Shown one piece after another: positions 1 to 6,784 of a stretch of DNA of 23,490 nt. The notes under the pieces were generated by a model. That model was not told the DNA's origin. It saw nothing but the letters and a program-made list of their open reading frames with translations, and made no database searches. Source of the DNA: Bacteroidota bacterium (GTDB taxonomy: Bacteria; Bacteroidota; Ignavibacteria; Ignavibacteriales; Ignavibacteriaceae); NCBI GenBank assembly GCA_023433685.1, contig JAEYUD010000167.1, forward strand, positions 1 through 23,490. Reading direction: 5' to 3'. Every line of letters starts with the position of its first letter. Position 1 is the stretch's first letter. The position numbers were made by a program, and so were the translations under genes.

Positions 1-295
1 ACCTCACCCCTTGCCCCTCTCCTACAAGGAGAGGGGAATTGCAGTTGAACCAAAATGTCCAAATCAGCTTGCCCCTTCGGGGGATTTACAGGATTTTAGG
101 ATTAGCAGGATTAATCCGCCTTATAGATAAATATTACCTCATCCGCCGCGGCGGACTTACACCTAATACCTTTTACGCTCCGACCGCCGGTATTTCTTTC
201 CCGCGCTTTTCCTTAGGCCGCCCCCACTGGAGGTTGATACCAACTTAAATCCCTTTTCTCCACATTAGCGCGAAAGTATGGTTACTGAGCTTTAA
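1..295. repeat. Non-coding stretch with REP-like hairpin elements
   Basis: No convincing gene is present. Positions 14-36 form a perfect hairpin: a 10-bp stem (CCCCTCTCCT / AGGAGAGGGG) with an ACA loop. Positions 72-83 form a second small hairpin, CCCC-TTCG-GGGG, inside a 23-bp segment (65-87) that recurs with two loop differences at 13173-13195. The motif GGATTTACAGGATTT (82-96) recurs at 13119-13133. Positions 142-155 are a perfect 14-bp palindrome, TCCGCCGCGGCGGA. The 69-aa reading frame across this stretch is built from these repeats and is not treated as a gene. The elements look like short dispersed intergenic repeats of REP or decayed MITE type; their exact boundaries cannot be set from one window. 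Confidence 0.6.
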
Positions 296-377
296 TTAGT
301 AATGCATTACTAAAAATTCGCTGAAAATTAGGAATGCATTACTAAAAATTTGTGTTATATTAGTAATGCATTACTAA
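296..377. promoter_or_regulatory. Triple 18-bp palindromic operator-like array
   Basis: TTAGTAATGCATTACTAA, a perfect palindrome, occurs at 296-313 and 360-377. A copy with one change (G for T at the fifth base) lies at 328-345. Starts are exactly 32 bp apart, close to three helical turns, so all three would face the same side of DNA. The last copy ends 9 nt before the ATG at 387, so a bound protein would cover the leader and the ribosome-binding region. Copies 1 and 2 also share the flanking AAATT. This layout is typical of an operator for a dimeric regulator. No regulator gene lies beside it, so binding by the ATPase product itself or by a distant factor are both open. Confidence 0.7.
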
Positions 378-386
378 GAGATTTTT

Positions 387-1622
387 ATGATCGACGAATT
401 ATTCAACCTAAGCTCCCATTTTCTAAACATTTATGATCGCGAATACATCCGGTATTTCATTAAGAAGCATGATATGTCGAACCGGTTCTCGATCATCATC
501 GGCCACCGGGGCGTAGGTAAGACAACCGCTATAATACAGTATATACTTTCCCGTTATAACAGGGATATAACCACCCGGAAAGCGATCTACATTCAGGCAG
601 ACCATTTCCTAATGGGGAATAGATCTCTCTATGCAGTTGCCGAAGAATTCTCATTGATGGGTGGTGAATTGATCTGCATAGATGAGATCCACAAGTACCC
701 CAATTGGTCTATGGAACTGAAAAGCATTTACGATACATTTCCCGATCTGAAAATAATTGTATCCGGGAGTTCATTGCTGGAAATCGCGAAAGGAAGTCAC
801 GATCTAAGCAGAAGAGCGATCATTTATAAAATGCACGGCCTTTCGTTCAGAGAATACCTTGAGCTAAGGTATGGAATGAGCCTGCCAGAAATACAGCTCG
901 GAGAACTGATCCGCGATCATGAGAAAATGGCAATCGACGTTAAAAAAGAATTGGAGGGGAAGGGATTGAAGGTTCTGCCGGTCTTCAATGAATATCTTGA
1001 AACCGGATATTACCCGTTTTCACTCAACTTTGAGGACAAGCCGTTATTTCATACCGCCCTGGAGCAGAATATCAGGACGACCCTTGAAAGCGATATCCCT
1101 GCTGTTCACCCGGAACTTACCGGTGTAAGTATCCGGAAGATCACTAAATTATTATCTATTATGAGCGGGATGGTACCCTTCGTACCTGACATGATAAAAC
1201 TAAAGAGTCTTCTTGAGGTGAGTGACGAGAGAACCCTGAAAACTTATTTCCGTTACCTTGAGAATGCCGGTATAATCAACCTCCTCTACAAAGAAAAAGA
1301 CAACTTCCGGCAGATGGCAAAACCTGAAAAAATCTATTTCAACAACACCAACCTTCTTTATTCAATGCGAAGGTTCGGGAATGTCGATCCCGGGAGCGTA
1401 AGGGAAACATTTTTCCTCAATTCACTAAAACCAGGACACGAGGTCACTTACTCACAACATGCCGATTTCCTCGTGAACGGAGAATACACATTCGAGATCG
1501 GTGGTCGCTCAAAAGACTTTTCGCAGATCAAAGATGTCGAAGATTCCTTCATCGTCTCGGATGGGATCGAAACCGGTTTCGGCAGAAGGATACCGCTTTA
1601 TCTGTTTTCGTTTTTGTATTGA
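387..1622 (+). CDS. AAA_14/DUF4143 family ATPase
   Basis: Predicted P-loop ATPase of the AAA_14 + DUF4143 family, 411 aa. Walker A is GHRGVGKTT at residues 39-47, Walker B is LICIDEIH at about 95-102, and a sensor-1-like strand IIVSGSS follows near 123. The C-terminal half matches the DUF4143 part, which has a winged-helix-like region and ends in a short nuclease-like fold in many members. The family is widespread in Bacteroidota and archaea and its cellular role is not established; defence or mobile-element roles have been suggested from context. No membrane segment or signal peptide is seen. The start at 387 lies just after a three-copy palindrome array and has only a weak AAGAG ribosome site. 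The gene converges on the Mrr-like gene 39 bp downstream. Confidence 0.85.
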   Translation: MIDELFNLSSHFLNIYDREYIRYFIKKHDMSNRFSIIIGHRGVGKTTAIIQYILSRYNRDITTRKAIYIQADHFLMGNRSLYAVAEEFSLMGGELICIDEIHKYPNWSMELKSIYDTFPDLKIIVSGSSLLEIAKGSHDLSRRAIIYKMHGLSFREYLELRYGMSLPEIQLGELIRDHEKMAIDVKKELEGKGLKVLPVFNEYLETGYYPFSLNFEDKPLFHTALEQNIRTTLESDIPAVHPELTGVSIRKITKLLSIMSGMVPFVPDMIKLKSLLEVSDERTLKTYFRYLENAGIINLLYKEKDNFRQMAKPEKIYFNNTNLLYSMRRFGNVDPGSVRETFFLNSLKPGHEVTYSQHADFLVNGEYTFEIGGRSKDFSQIKDVEDSFIVSDGIETGFGRRIPLYLFSFLY

Positions 1623-1661
1623 TTTGTGAGGGATCAATTTAGCAAAATTGGAGCGATAGCT

Positions 1662-2576
1662 TCACTCCTCGTAATAATCAATATCCAGTTTCTTGACTGC
1701 AAAAGTCTTTTTTACAGAAACACCAAGATCATGTTCTATCATAAGTTCTGCTAATTGTTCTCCATCAATCAGGACAATTCGAGGCTCGATTGAGGCAACA
1801 AATTCTTTGGCAGAATTAGGGAATGAGGATGTTGTGATAAAAATCCCCTTTTTAGCTTTTTTCGACAGAAGTGCCCCGGCAAAATCACGAACCTGAGAAA
1901 CAGGCACAGAGTTTTCCCATTTTTTCGCCTGGACATAGATAGTATCCAGCCCAAGCCTGTCCTCTTTGATCAACCCGTCAATCCCACCGTCATTGGTTCT
2001 TCCCAATACTTCGCCAGCTTCCATTTTTGAGCCTCCATAACCCATCTTCAGGAGAAGATCGATCACCAGTTGTTCGAAGAATTTCGGTGTACAACTTTTA
2101 ATTTTTTCAAGGATGTCAGACCGCAGAACCTTAGTTAACTCGGCGTATGAGGTCTCCATCATTTCGTCCGGCGTTGCAGAGGGAGAATCATCAGAAACGT
2201 TAAGTGGATCGAAAGGTTTTCCACTTTTAGATTTTGATGAATCCTGCCACTCTTTGAATACAGGAAAAGTTCGGAGATATTTCAGGTTAAGCATTTCTGG
2301 TGGATTTGAAATAACTTTCAAACCCTCGTCGGTAATTCTGCAATTGCCTCTTGAAGCATATTCCAGCAACCCGGCATGTTTCATATGTGAGATCGCCCAA
2401 TGCACGCGGTTTGTAAGTTTCAGTTGTGTGCCACTTGGAAGCATTTCATTTCTGTCTTCTTCCGAGAGTTTAAAATGATCTGCAATCTGTGAAACCAATT
2501 CAGAACTCTTGTGAATTTGTTTATCTCCTAATAGCTGGAGTAGCGGGAGCATTAAAGATTGAAAGTCTGGTACCAT
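1662..2576 (-). CDS. mrr: Mrr-type restriction endonuclease
   Basis: Predicted type IV-like restriction enzyme of the Mrr family, 304 aa, the usual length for full Mrr. Residues 1-95 form the Mrr N-terminal winged-helix DNA-binding domain, including the helix around RVHWAISHMKHAGLLE. Residues 100-160 are a charged linker. Residues 163-285 form the Mrr catalytic PD-(D/E)XK-like domain: FFEQLVIDLLLKMGY at 166-180, catalytic Asp in GGIDG (D200), and the Q-x-K pair in YVQAKKW (Q216, K218). E. coli Mrr cleaves DNA carrying certain methylated bases; whether this copy is methylation dependent cannot be read from sequence. No methyltransferase is adjacent, which fits a solitary type IV enzyme. The frame is intact and the active-site residues are present. 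Confidence 0.9.
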   Translation of the reverse strand: MVPDFQSLMLPLLQLLGDKQIHKSSELVSQIADHFKLSEEDRNEMLPSGTQLKLTNRVHWAISHMKHAGLLEYASRGNCRITDEGLKVISNPPEMLNLKYLRTFPVFKEWQDSSKSKSGKPFDPLNVSDDSPSATPDEMMETSYAELTKVLRSDILEKIKSCTPKFFEQLVIDLLLKMGYGGSKMEAGEVLGRTNDGGIDGLIKEDRLGLDTIYVQAKKWENSVPVSQVRDFAGALLSKKAKKGIFITTSSFPNSAKEFVASIEPRIVLIDGEQLAELMIEHDLGVSVKKTFAVKKLDIDYYEE

Positions 2577-2692
2577 TGTTATCTATTAAACTAATTATCG
2601 AAAAATGGCTTGTAAACAAAAAAACCTTTTTAGTGTTTGTGAGGGATGCTTTAACATTACGAAACCATAACATTTAACACCTAACATTTAAT

Positions 2693-3964
2693 TCACCTCA
2701 CCACTACCATCTTCTTACTAACCACCACGCCTCCGGCAACCATCCGGCAGATGTAAACTCCTGAAGGGAGCCCCGAAGCATTCCAGCGGATATCGTAAGT
2801 ACCGTAGGCTTTTTCTTCGTCAATGAGTTGGGCGACCTGTGTGCCTGTAAGGTCATACATTGTCAGTTTTACCTTCACCCGCTGATCCTTCAATTCCGGT
2901 GGAAGGGCATATTTGATCAGGGTTGTTGTACTGAACGGGTTGGGTGTGTTCTGCAGCAGTACAAAGCCCCTTTCTGCTGAGGGTGCACGATAGATATCTC
3001 CGCCATTGGAGGTTACGAAGATTCCGCCGTTGTCGCCCGATGCCCAGAGGTGTTGGTCATCTATGGCATAAAGATCGTAAAATGTGGTAACGCGGTTGTC
3101 ACATAAGGTCTGAGTGTACCATGAGTCTCCGCCATCAGTGGTTTTTGAGATGAAGCCGTGATCTGAAGAAGTATCAATTCCGGCGATCCAGCCCGTGGAA
3201 CGGTCGGTGAAGATTACCGACTCTATCCAGAAATTATCCCCGATAGAAATTGTGGTCCAGTTATCACCGCCATCAACTGTTTTTAATATCCTTCCGTTCG
3301 AGCCGGCGACCCAGCCGCGCAGACTGTCGATAAAATCGACACTTGTAAGAAATCTTTCGCCGGTTGACTTGACATTTTTCCATATGCCTCCACCATTGGT
3401 GGTTTTGTGGATCGTGCTATAGCGACCGGTCATCCAGCCGAGTTTATCACTGACCATATCGATATCCGAGTAGAGGGCATCGTGGTCAGTCGGGTTTTCC
3501 TGCCAGGTCACGCCGCCGTCGGTGGTTTTATCGATGGCCCCCATCCTTATCCGGCTAACGGGACCGCCGATCACCCAGCCGGTATTGCGGTCGGTGAATT
3601 TCAATTTCTTATAAGGGAACATGGTGGAGAGTGATGAAGTCCAGGTGAGACCTCCGTCTGATGTGCGGTGTATGAATCCGTACCCGTACCTGTTGGAGCC
3701 GGAGACCCAGCCATAATTCCGGTCGATGAAGAAGATGCTGCCGAAAGAGATGTTTGAAGTGTCGCGGAGTTTGGTCCAGATTCTTCCGCTGTTGGTGGTT
3801 TTAAGGATGGCTCCTTGATAGGTAGTAGCCCACCCCGTCGCGGCATCAATGAAGAAAACCGAGGAGATGTTCCCGGTTCCCGGCGGCACTTCCTGCCTGT
3901 ACCATTGGGCGTTAAGCAGTGTTGAAATAACGATGATAAAGGAAAAAAAGAATTTCCCGAACAT
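2693..3964 (-). CDS. Secreted Asp-box (YCF48-like) propeller protein with Por sorting domain
   Basis: Surface or secreted protein of 423 aa with no recognisable catalytic domain. The start is set at 3964 rather than 3991 because AGGAGGG (3969-3975) precedes this ATG at good spacing and the protein then opens with a signal peptide, MFGKFFFSFIIVISTLLNAQ. The body has seven repeats of the type T-x-(D/N)-G/S-G-x-x-W (e.g. TTDGGVTW, TVDGGDNW, TTDGGDSW), the Asp-box/BNR signature of YCF48 and related beta-propellers. The last 85 residues are a type IX sorting domain: NTPNPFSTTTLIKYALP, then a beta-sandwich ending SGVYICRMVAGG and a basic tail. In plants and cyanobacteria YCF48 assists photosystem II, but in this phylum the repeat is common in surface proteins of unknown role. 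A promoter is visible at 4018-4049. Confidence 0.85.
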   Translation of the reverse strand: MFGKFFFSFIIVISTLLNAQWYRQEVPPGTGNISSVFFIDAATGWATTYQGAILKTTNSGRIWTKLRDTSNISFGSIFFIDRNYGWVSGSNRYGYGFIHRTSDGGLTWTSSLSTMFPYKKLKFTDRNTGWVIGGPVSRIRMGAIDKTTDGGVTWQENPTDHDALYSDIDMVSDKLGWMTGRYSTIHKTTNGGGIWKNVKSTGERFLTSVDFIDSLRGWVAGSNGRILKTVDGGDNWTTISIGDNFWIESVIFTDRSTGWIAGIDTSSDHGFISKTTDGGDSWYTQTLCDNRVTTFYDLYAIDDQHLWASGDNGGIFVTSNGGDIYRAPSAERGFVLLQNTPNPFSTTTLIKYALPPELKDQRVKVKLTMYDLTGTQVAQLIDEEKAYGTYDIRWNASGLPSGVYICRMVAGGVVVSKKMVVVR

Positions 3965-4017
3965 ATTGCCCTCCTGAAGGTCGGATTCCACGCTCCACTA
4001 AATGAATTCGTGTTTCT

Positions 4018-4049
4018 CAAAAATAGCAATTATCCGCTGAAATCCCAAA
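4018..4049 (-). promoter_or_regulatory. Bacteroidota-type promoter for the propeller gene
   Basis: On the minus strand, TTTG (4049-4046) is followed by 20 nt and then TATTTTTG (4025-4018). This matches the TTTG-N(17-23)-TAnnTTTG promoter known from Bacteroidota. The -7 box lies 54 nt upstream of the chosen ATG at 3964. The -33 TTTG directly abuts the terminator hairpin of the preceding microprotein genes, so the T-run of one signal is shared with the other. Confidence 0.6.
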
Positions 4050-4075
4050 GGCTCCCTGAAAAACTTCAAGGAGCC
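4050..4075 (-). terminator. Hairpin terminator after the two microprotein genes
   Basis: GGCTCC (4050-4055) pairs with GGAGCC (4070-4075). Inside, TGAA pairs with TTCA across an AAAC loop, giving 10 pairs with one mismatch. On the minus strand the stem is followed by TTTGGGATTTC, a short T-run. It lies 10 nt after the stop of the 40-aa gene, as expected for its terminator. Confidence 0.6.
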
Positions 4076-4085
4076 CGGAAAACTG

Positions 4086-4208
4086 TTACTGCTCCCCCTC
4101 TTCCTTCTGCTTATTCTGTGTTTTCATGGCTTTCGACATAAAATAAACCAGGAATGATATTATCGCCGTCCAGGCGACGATCATGGTTATTAAAGCGGTG
4201 GTTCCCAT
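4086..4208 (-). CDS. 40-aa single-pass membrane microprotein
   Basis: Short gene starting at 4208 with an excellent ribosome site, GGAGGTG (4216-4222), 7 nt before the ATG. The product begins MGTTALITMIVAWTAIISFL, a hydrophobic helix covering about residues 5-24, and ends in a polar tail (KTQNKQKEEGEQ). The likely topology is one membrane helix with a charged cytosolic end. It begins 17 nt after the stop of the 36-aa gene upstream and is followed by a terminator hairpin, so the two form a mini-operon. Small single-helix subunits of this size accompany transporters and oxidases; the M-I-V-x-W pattern is loosely like MetS-type small subunits of NSS transporters, but no transporter gene is nearby. 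The function is unknown. Confidence 0.7.
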   Translation of the reverse strand: MGTTALITMIVAWTAIISFLVYFMSKAMKTQNKQKEEGEQ

Positions 4209-4225
4209 TTACGAGCACCTCCGTG

Positions 4226-4336
4226 TTAAAATCCAATTACGAATTTCAAAATAACAGCTACGACTCCTAAAACGAGGGTGCCGAACATTATAGTAGCGAA
4301 AAGGGATGAATTATCCTTTTTTTCTTCGGTTGCCAT
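4226..4336 (-). CDS. 36-aa single-pass membrane microprotein
   Basis: Short gene starting at 4336 with a clear ribosome site, AAAGGAAG (4343-4350), 6 nt before the ATG. The product has a charged N-terminus (MATEEKKDNSS), then one hydrophobic helix (about residues 12-36, LFATIMFGTLVLGVVAVIL...) running to the C-terminus. The stop lies 17 nt before the start of the 40-aa gene, so both are probably cotranslated from one transcript. I do not recognise the family. Two tandem single-helix proteins suggest accessory subunits of a membrane complex encoded elsewhere, or a self-assembling pair. Confidence 0.7.
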   Translation of the reverse strand: MATEEKKDNSSLFATIMFGTLVLGVVAVILKFVIGF

Positions 4337-4447
4337 CTTGCACTTCCTTTGAAAATTGAAATGAACAGATCACCATGCACCACGAGGATAACGCAACCAC
4401 GGGGGCTGCTAATCAGTGCAGGGATATTTAAGTTTTTCTTAAGGATT

Positions 4448-4774
4448 TCAGATGGCGGGGGGTGCTCTTCCGGAGATACCGGAAATATTGGGATTTTCTT
4501 CAGCTCTTATATCCGCGTCGGGAGCGACAACAAAAGTTATACACTCTTCGGGTTCCCTGTATCCGGAAACTGCGACAGCGTCGGGCTGATGAAATTGGGA
4601 GGGGACTATATGTTTCGGGATACCCGCCGATGTGATATACTGCGTACGCGGGCTCGATTTACCTTCCGTGATGGTAACAGTGGTCGGGAAACCACATAGT
4701 CCTTCACCAAGGATCGAACCAAGCGAAACAAAAAGATACGCGAATAGTACCAGTGAACGGGTGAAACGGTTCAT
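4448..4774 (-). CDS. Possible small secreted protein, unknown family
   Basis: Open frame of 108 aa with a plausible signal peptide, MNRFTRSLVLFAYLFVSLGS, followed by a polar, proline-rich mature part containing two cysteines after the signal region and no recognisable domain. Support comes from the signal peptide, an A-rich leader (AAAAGAAAAAA) before the ATG as is common in Bacteroidota, and a TATATTTG box 22 nt upstream at 4796-4803. Against it is an overlapping open frame on the opposite strand (4349-4699). I favour the minus strand because only this frame has export and promoter signals. It precedes the two microprotein genes by 111 nt in the same direction. Confidence 0.45.
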   Translation of the reverse strand: MNRFTRSLVLFAYLFVSLGSILGEGLCGFPTTVTITEGKSSPRTQYITSAGIPKHIVPSQFHQPDAVAVSGYREPEECITFVVAPDADIRAEENPNISGISGRAPPAI

Positions 4775-4795
4775 TTTTTTCTTTTAAATTACACT

Positions 4796-4815
4796 CAAAT
4801 ATAGCAAGTTGCTAT
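4796..4815 (-). promoter_or_regulatory. TAnnTTTG box overlapping an inverted repeat
   Basis: On the minus strand TATATTTG occupies 4803-4796 and matches the Bacteroidota -7 box. A run GTTTTT sits 19 nt upstream in place of a perfect TTTG -33 box. Positions 4801-4815 read ATAGCAA-G-TTGCTAT, a perfect inverted repeat overlapping the -7 element, which could be an operator for the 4448-4774 gene. Confidence 0.4.
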
Positions 4816-4874
4816 AATTCTTAAAAACGAATTCCGCAGACCTTGAAGATATTTGTGTGAAGAATATCGCAGGA

Positions 4875-6083
4875 CTAAACCCCCGGCAGGGTCACGGTAA
4901 ACGTGGTACCATTTCCCTCAAGGCTTTCAACTTCGACCTTTCCACCGTGAATATCAACATATTCTTTTATCAGCAGCAGACCAAGCCCTGAACTTGGCTC
5001 GCCTTCGGTGCCGGGGCGTTTGGTTTTAGCATCAATGCGGAAAAGATCGCCCAAATAGAGGTCAGGGATGCCTATTCCTGTATCTGATACAGAGAATACC
5101 ACCGCGCCATCTTCAGTATTACGCCCGGAAATAGTGATCGAGCCATTTCTCCGTGTAAACTTTATCGCGTTCGAAACGAGATTCCGTACAACAACCGACA
5201 TCATATTCCGGTCGGCATATAACACTTCACCTTGTGGAATTTCCACTTTAAAGGTGATCTCTTTAAAATGTATCTGCTCATGAAAAATTTTTATAGCATC
5301 ATATATGAACTTTGAAAGTTCCATTTTCTCACGGGAAAAGTCGACATGTCCCCTTTTAATGCGTGACCATTGCAGTAGATTCTCCAACAGCGAATAAACA
5401 TTCTTTGATGCGCCCTCAAGCGAATTGATAAACTCAAGTTTCTCATGGTCGGAAAGTTCTTCGATTCCCTTCTTCAGAATTCCCGACATTTGCATCAGCG
5501 CGCCGATTGGCCCCCGCAGATCATGAGCTATGATCGAGAAGAATTTATCTTTCTCCGCGTTCACCCTGGCGAGCTCTTCAATTGTCTGTTTAAGTTTAAA
5601 TTCATCTTCTTTTTGTTTTGAGATATCAAGAACGAACCCGACAGCCTTCAATGGCTTCCCTTCGGGATCACGCTTGATCACAGCACCAATATCCCAGAAC
5701 CAGGTGTAGTCACCATTTGCCTTCTTTATCCTGTAGGCCACCTCATACGTTTTGGATTCACCGCGAAAGTTCTTACGCATCGATTCCATGGCGAGTTCGT
5801 AATCGTCAGGATGGAGGATATCAGTAAAATCCTGATAATGTTTGAACTTTTCAGGTGGAAACCCAAGAAGTTCCGCTTTTTTCTTGTGGAACTCGACCTC
5901 TCCGGTAACCACATCGAGCCCCCACCATGCCATGTTAACCGAGTCTACAGCGATCTCGATCCTCATTCTGTCTTCGAGAACGTGCTCAACATCCTGTTCG
6001 TAAGTCTCAAGCTTCTCACGAAGTTCTTGAATCATCGCGAGTAGCTCCTCGCGTGACATTGTTACCGATAGGTTGTCACTCAT
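4875..6083 (-). CDS. Soluble PAS-domain sensor histidine kinase
   Basis: Cytosolic histidine kinase of 402 aa with no membrane helix. Residues 9-40 look coiled-coil. Residues 42-157 are a PAS/PAC (PAS_3-type) domain with WWGLDVVTGEVEF, ILHPDD and the PAC-like tail GKPLKAVGFVLDISKQK. The HisKA domain has the phospho-acceptor in FFSIIAHDLRGP (H187). The HATPase domain shows the N-box NLVSNAIKFT (N305), the G1 box SDTGIGIP (332-340) and the G2 box SGLGLLL (365-371), so it should be active. No response regulator is in the window, making it an orphan kinase with a separately encoded partner. It starts 39 nt after the HAD phosphatase gene in the same direction and may be cotranscribed with it. The signal sensed by the PAS domain cannot be told. 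Confidence 0.92.
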   Translation of the reverse strand: MSDNLSVTMSREELLAMIQELREKLETYEQDVEHVLEDRMRIEIAVDSVNMAWWGLDVVTGEVEFHKKKAELLGFPPEKFKHYQDFTDILHPDDYELAMESMRKNFRGESKTYEVAYRIKKANGDYTWFWDIGAVIKRDPEGKPLKAVGFVLDISKQKEDEFKLKQTIEELARVNAEKDKFFSIIAHDLRGPIGALMQMSGILKKGIEELSDHEKLEFINSLEGASKNVYSLLENLLQWSRIKRGHVDFSREKMELSKFIYDAIKIFHEQIHFKEITFKVEIPQGEVLYADRNMMSVVVRNLVSNAIKFTRRNGSITISGRNTEDGAVVFSVSDTGIGIPDLYLGDLFRIDAKTKRPGTEGEPSSGLGLLLIKEYVDIHGGKVEVESLEGNGTTFTVTLPGV

Positions 6084-6122
6084 TCTTCACTCGATTCCCG
6101 ATTAAAGGTTAATAAGTAAATA

Positions 6123-6773
6123 TCAAGATATTAATAACTTTTCTAATTCCGGCACAGTTGCCACGAAGAATACCGGTTTTTCCTTAAGGAGGAATTGATG
6201 GTCACGGTAGCCATAACCTACAGCGATGGTATCAACTCCTGCATTGGTTCCGCAACCGATGTCAAATTCGGAGTCGCCGATCATCACTGTTTTTTCTTTC
6301 GGACATCCGATGTGCCCCATTATTATCTCGAGTGGTTCGGGGTCTGGTTTTATTTTAATTCCCGGCTTCCTCCCCATCAGATACTCAAACCAGTCGTGAA
6401 GTCCGAAATGATCCGCGATCCTTTCGGTCTGATACTGATTTTTTGTTGTCAGAAGTGCCAGTTTAACCCCTGAACTTTTAAGCTGTGTCAGCAGTTCAGG
6501 AATGCCCGGGTAGAACTTTGTATCATTAATGTGATCGAAATATATCTCTTTGTACACATTAATGTAGTGCTCCACATCCGGCACATCAATGCCAAATTCC
6601 CTGAATATGTCACCAAAATGGGCACCGATCTTTAGTTCGAACTTGTCACGGGGGAAGTTGACATCCTTCATCCCAAGCTTTTCAAAGGTCTCAATGGCGG
6701 CATTGTATATCGTGTCAGCCGAGTCGAAAAGCGTGCCATCCATATCGAAAACCGCGAGATCGTAACTTTTCAT
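6123..6773 (-). CDS. HAD-superfamily phosphatase (phosphoglycolate phosphatase-like)
   Basis: Cytosolic hydrolase of 216 aa of the HAD subfamily I with an alpha-helical cap. Motif I is FDMDGTLFDS (nucleophile D10, acid/base D12). Motif II is ALLTTKN (T109 or T110), motif III is KPDPEP (K142) and motif IV is MIGDSEFD (D167, D171), so the catalytic set is complete. Length and the cap between residues 15 and 85 resemble Gph, PpaX and beta-phosphoglucomutase-like phosphatases. The exact phosphate ester is not predictable. The start at 6773 is supported by GAGGAGGG just upstream. It begins 11 nt after the AGE-family gene and precedes the histidine kinase, suggesting one transcript and possibly a sugar-phosphate substrate. 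Confidence 0.88.
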   Translation of the reverse strand: MKSYDLAVFDMDGTLFDSADTIYNAAIETFEKLGMKDVNFPRDKFELKIGAHFGDIFREFGIDVPDVEHYINVYKEIYFDHINDTKFYPGIPELLTQLKSSGVKLALLTTKNQYQTERIADHFGLHDWFEYLMGRKPGIKIKPDPEPLEIIMGHIGCPKEKTVMIGDSEFDIGCGTNAGVDTIAVGYGYRDHQFLLKEKPVFFVATVPELEKLLIS

Positions 6774-6784
6774 GGGTCCCTCCT

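Noticed and set aside
39..248. 69-aa open frame on the plus strand
   Set aside because: It is made of REP-like hairpins and GGATTT-type repeats, has no ribosome site and no domain.
3601..4029. 142-aa minus-strand frame overlapping the propeller gene
   Set aside because: Shadow frame, Ser/Pro/Arg-rich, without domain; the Asp-box frame has a signal peptide, ribosome site and sorting domain.
4349..4699. 116-aa open frame on the plus strand
   Set aside because: It overlaps the minus-strand frame that has a signal peptide and promoter box; it starts inside the microprotein leader and has no supporting signals.
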